Of a stretch of 64,000 nt of DNA, positions 1 through 7,062 are shown piece after piece. Source of the stretch: Gammaproteobacteria bacterium UBA7310 (GTDB lineage Bacteria; Pseudomonadota; Gammaproteobacteria; Pseudomonadales; Ketobacteraceae). The notes below the pieces were generated by a model. The model was not told the DNA's origin and searched no databases. It saw nothing but the letters and a program-made list of their open reading frames with translations. The stretch spans positions 2,847-66,846 of the forward strand of contig DKQK01000072.1 of the NCBI GenBank assembly GCA_002471665.1. The letters run 5' to 3'. The position numbers and the translations under genes were made by a program. The stretch's first letter is position 1; each line of letters starts with the position of its first letter.

Positions 1-24
1 AGCGTTAAACAAAAGCGAAAAAAG

Positions 25-57
25 CAAACGCAACCCGATGTGCCTCGGTTGCGTTTG
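25..57 (-). terminator. Intrinsic terminator of nrtABD
   Basis: An 11-bp perfect stem (CAAACGCAACC / GGTTGCGTTTG, 25-35 and 47-57) with an 11-nt loop lies just past the nrtD stop. Read on the minus strand it is followed by a T-rich tract (positions 24 down to about 8), as expected for a Rho-independent terminator ending the leftward nrtABD transcript. Confidence 0.75.
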
Positions 58-105
58 TTGGTTCGGAGAACACCAGAAACTTTCTTAAGCATTCACGCCA
101 ATCAA

Positions 106-900
106 TTACGCGGCATCCGGTTTGGAATGACGCTCGTGCAGGAAGCGCAGCACTTCGGCACGGTAATGGTTGTACTTGGTATCGTCCGCCAATTCCAGCC
201 GGTGCCGTGGTCGGGCCAGATCGATTTCCAGTATCTCACCGATGGTTGCCGCCGGGCCGTTGGTCATCATGACAATCCGGTCAGACAGCAGCACGGCTTC
301 GTCAACATCGTGGGTAATCATGATCACGGTGTTGTTGAGTTCGGACTGGATTTCCATAACGGAATCCTGCAAGTGCGCCCGGGTCAACGCGTCCAGGGCG
401 CCGAACGGTTCGTCCATCAGCAGGACCTTGGGTTTCATGGCCAGGGCGCGGGCAATTCCCACCCGTTGTTTCATACCACCGGAGATCTCGCCGGGGCGTT
501 TGTGCATGGCGTGATCCATATGCACCAGATGCAGATTATGTTTGATCCATTCGTCCATTTCTTTTTTGTTCATGGAGCGCTTGAACACCTGCTTCACCGC
601 CAACTCCACATTCTGGTAGGCGGTCAGCCAGGGCAACAGGGAGTGGTTCTGAAACACCACGGCTCGTTCCGGGCCGGGTTCATTCACTTCTGCTCCGTCC
701 AGCAACACACTGCCCTGGGTGGATACCAGTAGCCCTGCCACGATATTCAGTACGGTGGATTTGCCGCAACCGGAGTGGCCGATGAGGGAAACAAATTCCC
801 CTTTGTCAATTTTCAGGGTGACGTTGTCCAGTGCTTTAAAGGTGCCCTTGGGGGTATCGAAATCCATGTGCACCTGTTCGATGGTGAGATAACCTTGCAT
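106..900 (-). CDS. nrtD: Nitrate ABC transporter ATP-binding protein NrtD
   Basis: Cytoplasmic ATPase of the nitrate/nitrite importer, 264 aa. Visible motifs: Walker A GHSGCGKST (about residues 41-49), signature ISGGMKQRV (139-147) and Walker B VLLMDEP (159-165), all intact. It has the single ABC domain typical of NrtD; the extra solute-binding domain found in NrtC is absent. I chose the ATG at 900 because a perfect GGAGGA lies 7 nt upstream; a TTG 15 nt further out is less likely. The SD overlaps the intergenic space after nrtB, so the two are translated from one message. The order nrtA-nrtB-nrtD and the specific homology make nitrate the likely substrate; cyanate or taurine relatives are less likely. 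Confidence 0.9.
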   Translation of the reverse strand: MQGYLTIEQVHMDFDTPKGTFKALDNVTLKIDKGEFVSLIGHSGCGKSTVLNIVAGLLVSTQGSVLLDGAEVNEPGPERAVVFQNHSLLPWLTAYQNVELAVKQVFKRSMNKKEMDEWIKHNLHLVHMDHAMHKRPGEISGGMKQRVGIARALAMKPKVLLMDEPFGALDALTRAHLQDSVMEIQSELNNTVIMITHDVDEAVLLSDRIVMMTNGPAATIGEILEIDLARPRHRLELADDTKYNHYRAEVLRFLHERHSKPDAA

Positions 901-915
901 GATTCTGTCCTCCAA

Positions 916-1938
916 TTAACGCACGATGGCGTCTTTATCCCAGGAAAATGATTTCTGCAGGGAAAGCATCAGGCGATCCAGCAGGAAGCCGATGAAGCCA
1001 ATGGTAATCACCGCAACCATGATACGGCCCAGGGACTGGGAGCTGCCGTTCTGGAACTCATCCCAGACAAACTTGCCGAGGCCGGGGTTTTGCGCCAGCA
1101 TTTCCGCGGCGATCAGTACCATCCAGCCCACACCCAGAGATAAACGCAAGCCGGTAAAGATCATGGGAACCGAGGACGGCAGCACGATCTTGATGATTTT
1201 GGTGTGCCAGTTGAGACGCAATACTTTGGATACGTTCACCAGATCGTTATCGATGGAGGATACCCCTACAATGGTATTGATCAGGGTGGGCCACAAGCAG
1301 CACAGGGTAACGGTGATGGCGGAGTTGACAAAGGATTTGGCAAAGAGCGGATCATCCGATACGTAGAGCGCACTCACCACCAAGGTGACGATGGGCAGCC
1401 AGGCCAGGGGTGAAACCGGTTTGAACAATTGAATGATCGGGTTCATGGCGGTGTACATGGTTTGACTCAAGCCACACAGAATGCCCAGGGGAATGGCCAC
1501 CACACTGGCCAGCAGAAAACCGGCAAAGACCGTCAACAGGCTGGTAAAAATCTGGTCGATATAGGTGGGTTTACCTGTGTAATCCCGAATCTTTACTGTG
1601 GCATCAGGATTCTTGGCCAGTTTTTTCGCGTTGCGTTCTTCCTGACGCTCATAGAAAGCGGCTTCTTTAACCCGTTCAGCTTTGTGTTCTTCCCAGAGCC
1701 CGATGGTCTGTTCCCATACCGCCGCCGGCCCCGGCATTTTACCCAGGCTGGTATCAACCTGAGACGCACCCATGTGCCAGATGCCCAGAAAAACTGCGAA
1801 CGCAAACAGGGGAACACCCAGAGAGCGAATAAGATTGTCGATGTGTTCTTTGGGGTTTTGCAACGTGAACAACTTCATAATAGACACCAGCCAGGAAAAA
1901 CCAATGGATTCAAACAGATTCATTACCCGAGCAGTCAT
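916..1938 (-). CDS. nrtB: Nitrate ABC transporter permease NrtB
   Basis: Inner-membrane permease, 340 aa, of the BPD_transp_1/SsuC-like type. The N-terminal part has one membrane segment (about residues 40-58), then a charged stretch (about 80-120, rich in E, K and R). The core carries several further membrane segments and an EAA-like cytoplasmic loop around the segment SKVLRLNWHTKIIKIVLPSS that should contact NrtD. The charged insert is longer than in taurine or sulfonate permeases. A GGAGG lies about 9 nt before the ATG. The gene sits between nrtA (63 nt upstream) and nrtD (15 nt downstream), in one operon. Confidence 0.9.
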   Translation of the reverse strand: MTARVMNLFESIGFSWLVSIMKLFTLQNPKEHIDNLIRSLGVPLFAFAVFLGIWHMGASQVDTSLGKMPGPAAVWEQTIGLWEEHKAERVKEAAFYERQEERNAKKLAKNPDATVKIRDYTGKPTYIDQIFTSLLTVFAGFLLASVVAIPLGILCGLSQTMYTAMNPIIQLFKPVSPLAWLPIVTLVVSALYVSDDPLFAKSFVNSAITVTLCCLWPTLINTIVGVSSIDNDLVNVSKVLRLNWHTKIIKIVLPSSVPMIFTGLRLSLGVGWMVLIAAEMLAQNPGLGKFVWDEFQNGSSQSLGRIMVAVITIGFIGFLLDRLMLSLQKSFSWDKDAIVR

Positions 1939-2001
1939 TGCATGTGCCTCCTGTTACGCGACGTTGCCGGAGCCCTAGCTGCTGGCCCCGGCACTGGTTA
2001 C

Positions 2002-3399
2002 TTAAAGCTTGTCTTTTTCTTTCAAGCCGATGGGAAACTTGGACAGGTACTCGTTAGGCTTGGTACCGTCGAACGTTATGCCATCGATGAACTCGGATTG
2101 TGGTGACTTAAAGCCGTCCTCGTCATCAGCAGGAAAGTCTTCTGCTTTCATTTTGCCTTCTGCAATCAGCAGCTTGGCTGCTTTCATGTAAATGTCGGGG
2201 CGATACACTTTTTTCGCCGTTTCCATATACCAGCTGTCGGGTTTTGCATCGGCAATCTGCCCCCAGCGACGCATTTGCGTGAGGTACCAGATGGCATCGC
2301 TGTAATAGGGATAGGTGGCGTTATAGCGGAAGAACACGTTGAAGTCAGGCAGTGAACGCTTGTCACCTTTTTCATATTCGAAGGTGCCGGTCATGCTGTT
2401 GGCGATCACTTCGTAGTCCGCACCCACATAGTTGGGCTGTGACAAGATCTTCACGGCTTCCTTACGGTTTTTGTTGTTGTCCTCATCCAGCCATTTCGCG
2501 GCGCGGATCATGGCTTTTACCACTGCCAGGTGAGTGTTGGGGTTTTTGTCGGCCCACTCTTTGGACACACCAAATACTTTTTCCGGGTTGTCTTTCCAGA
2601 TTTCGTAGTCGGTAATGACGGGGACACCGATGCCTTTGAACACCGCCTGCTGGTTCCAGGGCTCCCCTACGCAATAGCCGTAGATGGTGCCGGCTTCCAG
2701 GGTGGCGGGCATTTGCGGTGGCGGTGTCACAGACAGCAACGCATCGGCCTGCAGCTGGCCGGAGATGTCGCCTTTGTGCGGTGCGTAATAACCGGGGTGG
2801 ATGCCGCCGGCCGCCAGCCAGTAACGCAGTTCATAGTTGTGAGTGGACACCGGGAATACCATTCCCATGTTGAAGGGCTTGCCTTCTGCTTTGTATTTTT
2901 CAACAACCGGCTTCAGGTAATCCGCTTTGATTGGATGCACGGGTTTGCCATCTTCATGGGGCACGTGCTTTTTCATTTCATCCCATACAGAATTGGAAAC
3001 GGTGATCCCGTTGCCGTTTAAGTCCATGCTGAAGGCGGTAATAATGTGGGCCTGGGTACCGAAGCCGATGGTGGCGCCGAGCGGTTGGCCTGCCAGCATG
3101 TGGGCACCATCCAATTCACCGGTGATGACCCGGTCCAACAGGATTTTCCAGTTGGCCTGCGCTTCCAGGGTGACATACAAGCCTTCGTCCTCGAAGAAGC
3201 GTTTTTCGTAAGCGATGGCCAAAGGCGCCATGTCGGTCAGCTTGATAAAGCCGAACTTAAGATCTTCCTTTTCCAGTTCCAGTTCTTCCGCCTGCAGTGG
3301 CGCGCTCATCATGCCGGTTGCGGCAGCCCCAATTACTAAGCTTTTGGCCAGCGATTTCAGGGAGAAATCTTGCAGCCATTTTTTGCCGGATGTTCTCAT
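2002..3399 (-). CDS. nrtA: Nitrate-binding protein NrtA
   Basis: Substrate-binding protein of the nitrate importer, 465 aa. The N-terminus has twin lysines followed by a hydrophobic stretch and an AxA-type cleavage site (APLQA, about residue 37), so it is exported and probably periplasmic rather than lipid-anchored. The mature part begins with the family's typical segment [19 protein letters not shown] and has the long C-terminal region of NrtA/CmpA-type proteins. It probably binds nitrate or nitrite; CmpA-type bicarbonate binders are similar, but the nrtB/nrtD partners favour nitrate. First gene of the operon, with GGAG upstream of the ATG. Confidence 0.9.
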   Translation of the reverse strand: MRTSGKKWLQDFSLKSLAKSLVIGAAATGMMSAPLQAEELELEKEDLKFGFIKLTDMAPLAIAYEKRFFEDEGLYVTLEAQANWKILLDRVITGELDGAHMLAGQPLGATIGFGTQAHIITAFSMDLNGNGITVSNSVWDEMKKHVPHEDGKPVHPIKADYLKPVVEKYKAEGKPFNMGMVFPVSTHNYELRYWLAAGGIHPGYYAPHKGDISGQLQADALLSVTPPPQMPATLEAGTIYGYCVGEPWNQQAVFKGIGVPVITDYEIWKDNPEKVFGVSKEWADKNPNTHLAVVKAMIRAAKWLDEDNNKNRKEAVKILSQPNYVGADYEVIANSMTGTFEYEKGDKRSLPDFNVFFRYNATYPYYSDAIWYLTQMRRWGQIADAKPDSWYMETAKKVYRPDIYMKAAKLLIAEGKMKAEDFPADDEDGFKSPQSEFIDGITFDGTKPNEYLSKFPIGLKEKDKL

Positions 3400-3463
3400 T
3401 GCTTACTCCAAATATGAAAGTGGTCCAAATCAATTAAGTACCGAAGCTCCTGGGCCAAGGGTT

Positions 3464-3479
3464 TCAACATGCATGCCAA
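3464..3479 (-). promoter_or_regulatory. Possible sigma-54 promoter of nrtA
   Basis: On the minus strand TTGGCATGCATGTTGA fits the -24/-12 pattern TGGCACG-N4-TTGC with correct spacing: GG at -24 is kept, and the -12 element reads TTGA instead of TTGC. It would give a leader of roughly 55 nt before nrtA. NtrC with sigma-54 is known to drive nitrate assimilation genes in proteobacteria. About 90 bp upstream, TGGTGCA (3562-3568) matches half of an NtrC site, but I could not find the other half. The -12 mismatch keeps this tentative. Confidence 0.4.
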
Positions 3480-3611
3480 GTTGACCAAAACAGACGAAAG
3501 AGGAAGCAGAATGGGTTTTTTCGAATTTTTGTTTTAAGTTGGGGCGCAACTTTATGGGGTGTGCACCAAAGAAAAGCCGGCGATGTGCGCTTTATTAGAA
3601 ACTAACGAAAC

Positions 3612-3640
3612 AAAAATGGGCCATAAACAGGCCCATTTTT
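3612..3640. terminator. Bidirectional intrinsic terminator
   Basis: A perfect 11-bp stem AAAAATGGGCC / GGCCCATTTTT with a 7-nt loop lies about 30 nt after the stop of the methyltransferase gene. The A-run and T-run make it able to work on both strands; it should end the leftward transcript and insulate the nrtA promoter. Confidence 0.8.
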
Positions 3641-3671
3641 TGATTTGTGCTCTTTAATGGAACGAAATGGA

Positions 3672-4541
3672 TCAGTCAGAATGAATCTGGCATTCCACCA
3701 CCCGCACAATACTGTTGGCGCGTTTGCCTGCGACGGCGGCAGTCCGGGGCAGGGGTATCGGCAATATGTCCTGGAATTGTTCCGGTTTAAAAACAACGAC
3801 TTTGCTGAAACCGCAGTCTCGTAATCCCTGCTCAATTTGTGCAGAGCCTCTGAAATGCAGATTCACATGGGCGCGGGTGGCCAGTGCCAGCATACCGGTG
3901 CCGGCGTTGATCAGCGGTGCCCAGGGTTGCTTCAGTTTGGGGACCAGGTCGGTGATGTACCAGGCCTTGGGAAAAGTCCGGCCCAACTGCGCCAGCCGGC
4001 GCCAGACCTGACTGATATCACTGAGGCGAAAATAGTTCACCAGGCCTTCGGTGATGATCAACGTCGGCCGTGAGGGGTCCAGTACGTTGTTCATGACGTA
4101 ATCCAGGCCATGGGGTTTGCCTGTATCGAATACGTCGCAGCCCACCACCTGATGGTCCGGGCCAAATCCGCCGTGTTGTTGCAGCAGTGCCCGCTTGCGT
4201 GCCGCCATGTGAGGCAGGTCCGCCTCCACGTATTTCAGGCCGGGATACTTGCGTGACAACTTATAGCCCCGTGGTGAATAGCCGCAGGCGATTTCCAGAA
4301 TCTGGCTGACACCCTCATGTTTGATGAGCCAGTCGATGCGATGATCAATGATGTGGTGTCGTTGCAACAGAATGTCGTGGATCGTCACGCCCAGCAAGCG
4401 TTGGCTGGCCCGCTCCACAGGTTGCGCTGCCTTGTACAACAGCCTGGCCCGGGGTGAGGTGAAGAAACGGGTGGACATCCCGTTTTCGTACCACACGTGC
4501 CCGGTGAACAGGGCGGTAAAACTGATGCCGGTGGAATCCAT
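3672..4541 (-). CDS. Leucine carboxyl methyltransferase-family SAM methyltransferase
   Basis: A 289-aa class I SAM-dependent methyltransferase. The SAM motif I is ILEIACGYSPRG (about 81-92), followed by the acidic YVEADLP (104-110) and a later ITEGLVNYF segment. This arrangement is typical of the leucine carboxyl methyltransferase (PPM/LCMT) family, whose bacterial members are often of unknown substrate. It lies 23 nt downstream of a Rieske-protein gene on the same strand, so the two are probably co-transcribed. A GGGGG run sits before the ATG. I cannot name the substrate; a small carboxylic acid or a lipid-linked one is possible. Confidence 0.7.
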   Translation of the reverse strand: MDSTGISFTALFTGHVWYENGMSTRFFTSPRARLLYKAAQPVERASQRLLGVTIHDILLQRHHIIDHRIDWLIKHEGVSQILEIACGYSPRGYKLSRKYPGLKYVEADLPHMAARKRALLQQHGGFGPDHQVVGCDVFDTGKPHGLDYVMNNVLDPSRPTLIITEGLVNYFRLSDISQVWRRLAQLGRTFPKAWYITDLVPKLKQPWAPLINAGTGMLALATRAHVNLHFRGSAQIEQGLRDCGFSKVVVFKPEQFQDILPIPLPRTAAVAGKRANSIVRVVECQIHSD

Positions 4542-4564
4542 AAAGCCCCCGTAATGCGATTGGT

Positions 4565-4879
4565 CTAAACCAGGCGAACGCTGTCGCCGTCAATTTCAAA
4601 GCGGGCGGCTTGCAGTGCCTGGCCCGCGCAGGGCCCGGCAATGCAGTCGCCGGTTTCGATTTCAAACAGGGCGCCGTGGTTGGCGCACTGAATAAATCGT
4701 TTTTCCATATCCAGAAATTCGTCCGGCTGGAATTCCAGTGGAATGCCGATGTGAGGGCAGGCATTCACGTAAACGTAAATCTGTCCGTCTTTTTTGACGG
4801 CGAATACGGATTGGCCGTCCACCTCAAAGCCGCGGGCGGAATCTTCTTCTAGCTCGTGTACCTGGCACAGGACTGTCAT
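4565..4879 (-). CDS. Rieske [2Fe-2S] ferredoxin-like protein
   Basis: A 104-aa soluble Rieske protein. Cluster ligands are visible as CPHIG (Cys41, His43) and CANHGALF (Cys65, His68), the C-x-H ... C-x2-H pattern of Rieske ferredoxins. Unlike the cytochrome bc1 type it has no disulfide-forming extra cysteine beside each motif and no membrane anchor. The ATG at 4879 has GAGGGG upstream; a longer frame running to 5002 would read through the divergent promoter and lacks an SD. It probably passes electrons to an oxygenase-type enzyme or acts as a small redox protein; no oxygenase lies beside it. The Fur box lies about 105 bp upstream, so iron control is possible. Confidence 0.8.
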   Translation of the reverse strand: MTVLCQVHELEEDSARGFEVDGQSVFAVKKDGQIYVYVNACPHIGIPLEFQPDEFLDMEKRFIQCANHGALFEIETGDCIAGPCAGQALQAARFEIDGDSVRLV

Positions 4880-4973
4880 GGTATTACCCCTCTGTGATGC
4901 GCGCTGAAAGAGGGTAGAACGATACCATGGCGAGGTAAACCTTGCGTATACGAAAATTCTTTTCGAAAAAGTG

Positions 4974-5003
4974 TTGCATCGGTAAATGATAATTATTATC
5001 ATT
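4974..5003 (+). promoter_or_regulatory. Fur box overlapping a sigma-70 promoter
   Basis: AATGATAATTATTATCATT (4985-5003) is a nearly perfect 19-bp palindrome matching the overlapping NATWAT units of the Fur consensus. A strong promoter lies over it: -35 TTGCAT (4974-4979), a 17-nt spacer, and -10 TATCAT (4997-5002). Fur with iron would cover the spacer and -10, blocking rightward transcription. The start site is predicted near 5009. The leftward Rieske gene could also respond. Confidence 0.85.
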
Positions 5004-5008
5004 ATTTC

Positions 5009-5166
5009 CGTGTTGTGAAGAACCTGTTTGGAAAGAATGGCTCAGTGCCTTGTCATGGCCCCTCTCTCCTCTCTACACCTGAATGGTGCTGAATCGTTGC
5101 CTTTCATGTTCTCACTCACAGTTCGTGGTGCGATTACCGGGGGCTCCAGAGCCCCCGGTTTTTTAT
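5009..5166 (+). ncRNA. Putative Fur-repressed small RNA (RyhB/PrrF-like role)
   Basis: Between the Fur-box promoter and hmuU lies about 157 nt with its own strong intrinsic terminator (stem at 5136-5146/5149-5159 followed by T6). The transcript has an unusually pyrimidine-rich patch, CCCCTCTCTCCTCTC (5059-5073), complementary to purine-rich ribosome binding sites, which is a common seed type in trans-acting small RNAs. No convincing protein is encoded. RyhB, PrrF and NrrF are known small RNAs transcribed from Fur-repressed promoters, but I did not see a clear sequence match. The alternative is a transcription-attenuated leader of hmuUV. Ends are inferred, not observed. Confidence 0.6.
5136..5165 (+). 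terminator. Intrinsic terminator between Fur promoter and hmuU
   Basis: ACCGGGGGCTC / GAGCCCCCGGT forms an 11-bp GC-rich stem with a very short loop, followed directly by TTTTTT. It lies downstream of the Fur-box promoter and 65 nt before hmuU, so it either ends a small RNA or attenuates the hmuUV message. Confidence 0.85.
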
Positions 5167-5229
5167 TCATGGCCCTGCCTTTCCTGCCTCCTTATAATAC
5201 CCGGCTCATTGGTTTAGTGATGTCCTTTA

Positions 5230-6264
5230 ATGTTTTACTCCAGACCCCTTGTCTTTCTGGTTCTGCTGCTGGCCCTGCTGTTGATGAGCGTCCTGCTGTC
5301 CCTGTCCCTGGGCTCGGTGGCCGTCCCGCTGGCGGACCTGGTGCCGGTGCTGACCGGGCAGGTGGCAAGTCGACCGGGGCTGGAAACCGCTGATCTGGTG
5401 ATCTGGCAGATTCGCATGCCGCGGGTGTGTCTGAGCCTGTTGGTGGGTGCCTGCCTGGCGCTCTCCGGTGCCATGGTACAGGGCCTGTTCCGTAATCCCC
5501 TGGCTGACCCGAGCCTGATCGGCGTGTCCGGCGGGGCGGCGGTGGGCGCCGCGGTGGCCATCGTGCTGGGGGGGGCCTGGCCCTGGTTTGCCCCCAGTTG
5601 GAATCTGCCGTTGTTTGCCTTTATTGGCGGCACCCTGGTGACGGCGCTGGTGTACCGCCTGGGGGTAGGCCCCTTGGGAACCTCCGTTGCCACTATGTTG
5701 CTGGCGGGGGTGGCGATCAATGCCATGACCAGCGCCTGCATCAGTTATCTGGCCACCACCGCCGAGGACGTGCGGCTGCGCAATCTGGTGTATTGGCTGA
5801 TGGGCAGTTTCAACGTGGCGTCCTGGGAAAAGGTGGTTTGGGTGGCACCGTTTACCCTCTTGTCGCTGCTGACCATACCCAAATTATGGCGGGGCCTGAA
5901 TGCGTTGCTGTTGGGGGAATCCGAGGCCCGCCATCTGGGCATCCGGGTTGAGCGTCTGCGCTTTGTGGTCATCGTGCTGGCGGCACTGACGGTGGGGGTG
6001 TCGGTGGCATCGGTGGGGGTGATCGGGTTTGTCGGCCTGGTGGTGCCCCACATTGTGCGCCTGATGCTGGGCCCGGATCATCGCTGGCTGCTACCCGGTT
6101 CGGCCCTGCTGGGGGCGGCGTTGCTGAGCCTGGCGGATCTCGCCGCCCGTTTGGTGGTGGAGCCGCTGGAGTTGCCGGTGGGTGTGCTCACCGCCGTATT
6201 GGGCGCACCGTTCTTCCTGTTTCTGGTGACGCAGCGGCGCAGGGGGCAACTCTATGGTGTCTGA
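5230..6264 (+). CDS. hmuU: Haem/iron-chelate ABC transporter permease (FecCD family)
   Basis: A 344-aa FecCD-family permease with about ten membrane segments. The segment RMPRVCLSLLVGACLALSGA (about 60-79), then QGLFRNPLADPSLIGVSGGA, and the C-terminal GFVGLVVPHIVRL are hallmarks of BtuC/HmuU/FhuB permeases. The protein imports an iron-containing cofactor across the inner membrane. Haem is the likely substrate because of the compact HmuV-type ATPase partner that overlaps it by 11 nt, but siderophore or cobalamin cannot be excluded. A Fur box lies about 230 bp upstream. No periplasmic binding protein (HmuT), TonB receptor or HmuS lies in the window beside it. Confidence 0.85.
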   Translation: MFYSRPLVFLVLLLALLLMSVLLSLSLGSVAVPLADLVPVLTGQVASRPGLETADLVIWQIRMPRVCLSLLVGACLALSGAMVQGLFRNPLADPSLIGVSGGAAVGAAVAIVLGGAWPWFAPSWNLPLFAFIGGTLVTALVYRLGVGPLGTSVATMLLAGVAINAMTSACISYLATTAEDVRLRNLVYWLMGSFNVASWEKVVWVAPFTLLSLLTIPKLWRGLNALLLGESEARHLGIRVERLRFVVIVLAALTVGVSVASVGVIGFVGLVVPHIVRLMLGPDHRWLLPGSALLGAALLSLADLAARLVVEPLELPVGVLTAVLGAPFFLFLVTQRRRGQLYGV

Positions 6265-7039
6265 TACGGTATTGCGGATGGCAGGGTTGGGATTCCACCT
6301 GCGTGACCGCTGGCTGCTGCAAGGGATTAACCTGCAGGTAACGCAAGGGGAGTGCATCGCCGTGGTGGGCCCCAACGGAGCCGGCAAGAGCACCCTGTTC
6401 AGGCTGTTGTCCGGAGAGTGGCAGCCCGCCAGCGGCGACATTGAATTCAATGGCAGTGCGCTTAAGAAATGGGCGCTGAGTGATCTGGCCCGGTTGCGGG
6501 CGGTGCTGCCGCAAGCTTCCAGCCTGAGCTTTCCATTCATTGCCCACGAAGTGATTCTGATGGGGCGCATGCCCCATGCCAGCGGGCGTGAACAGGATGA
6601 AGCCATTGTCGAAGAAGTGATGCAGGTATGCGATGTGAAACACCTGGCCCGGCGGCAGTACACGGCCCTCTCCGGTGGCGAACGGCAACGGGTGCAGCTG
6701 GCCCGGGTACTGGCGCAGATCTGGCAGCCGGAGGCACTGGGCCATCGCCTGTTATTGCTGGATGAACCCACCTCGGCCCTGGATCTGTCCCATCAGCTGG
6801 ATCTGATGCAGTTGGTGCGGGAAGTGTGTGGCAAAGCCGTCACGGTGCTGGTGATTGTCCATGACCTGAATCTGGCGGCCCGCTTTGCCGACCGGGTGAT
6901 GATGCTGCATAACGGCAGTTCGGTGGCATTGGGGCAACCGGCGGAGGTAATGCGCCCGGATCTGATTGAGTGCGTATTCAACGTAAAAACCCAGGTGATC
7001 GAGCACCCCATGTATGGATGCCCGCTGGTGGTAAGTTAG
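6254..7039 (+). CDS. hmuV: Haem ABC transporter ATP-binding protein
   Basis: A 261-aa ATPase. Walker A GPNGAGKST (39-47), signature LSGGERQ (139-145), Walker B LLLLDEP (166-172) and the switch histidine in VIVHDLN are intact. The stretch RQYTALSGGERQRVQLARVLAQIW is typical of HmuV haem importers. It overlaps the end of hmuU by 11 nt, so translation is coupled. It ends 24 nt before the convergent stop of the next gene on the minus strand, with no clear terminator in between. Confidence 0.85.
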   Translation: MVSDTVLRMAGLGFHLRDRWLLQGINLQVTQGECIAVVGPNGAGKSTLFRLLSGEWQPASGDIEFNGSALKKWALSDLARLRAVLPQASSLSFPFIAHEVILMGRMPHASGREQDEAIVEEVMQVCDVKHLARRQYTALSGGERQRVQLARVLAQIWQPEALGHRLLLLDEPTSALDLSHQLDLMQLVREVCGKAVTVLVIVHDLNLAARFADRVMMLHNGSSVALGQPAEVMRPDLIECVFNVKTQVIEHPMYGCPLVVS

Positions 7040-7062
7040 CCGGGCGGTCCGATTATGGGGGT

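Noticed and set aside
3541..3580. A complete NtrC binding site upstream of nrtA
   Set aside because: Only one half (TGGTGCA on the minus strand) is present; a properly spaced second half could not be found.
5028..5393. A 121-codon rightward frame starting inside the Fur-controlled leader
   Set aside because: It crosses the terminator hairpin and runs in another frame into hmuU, where the FecCD reading is clearly the real one.
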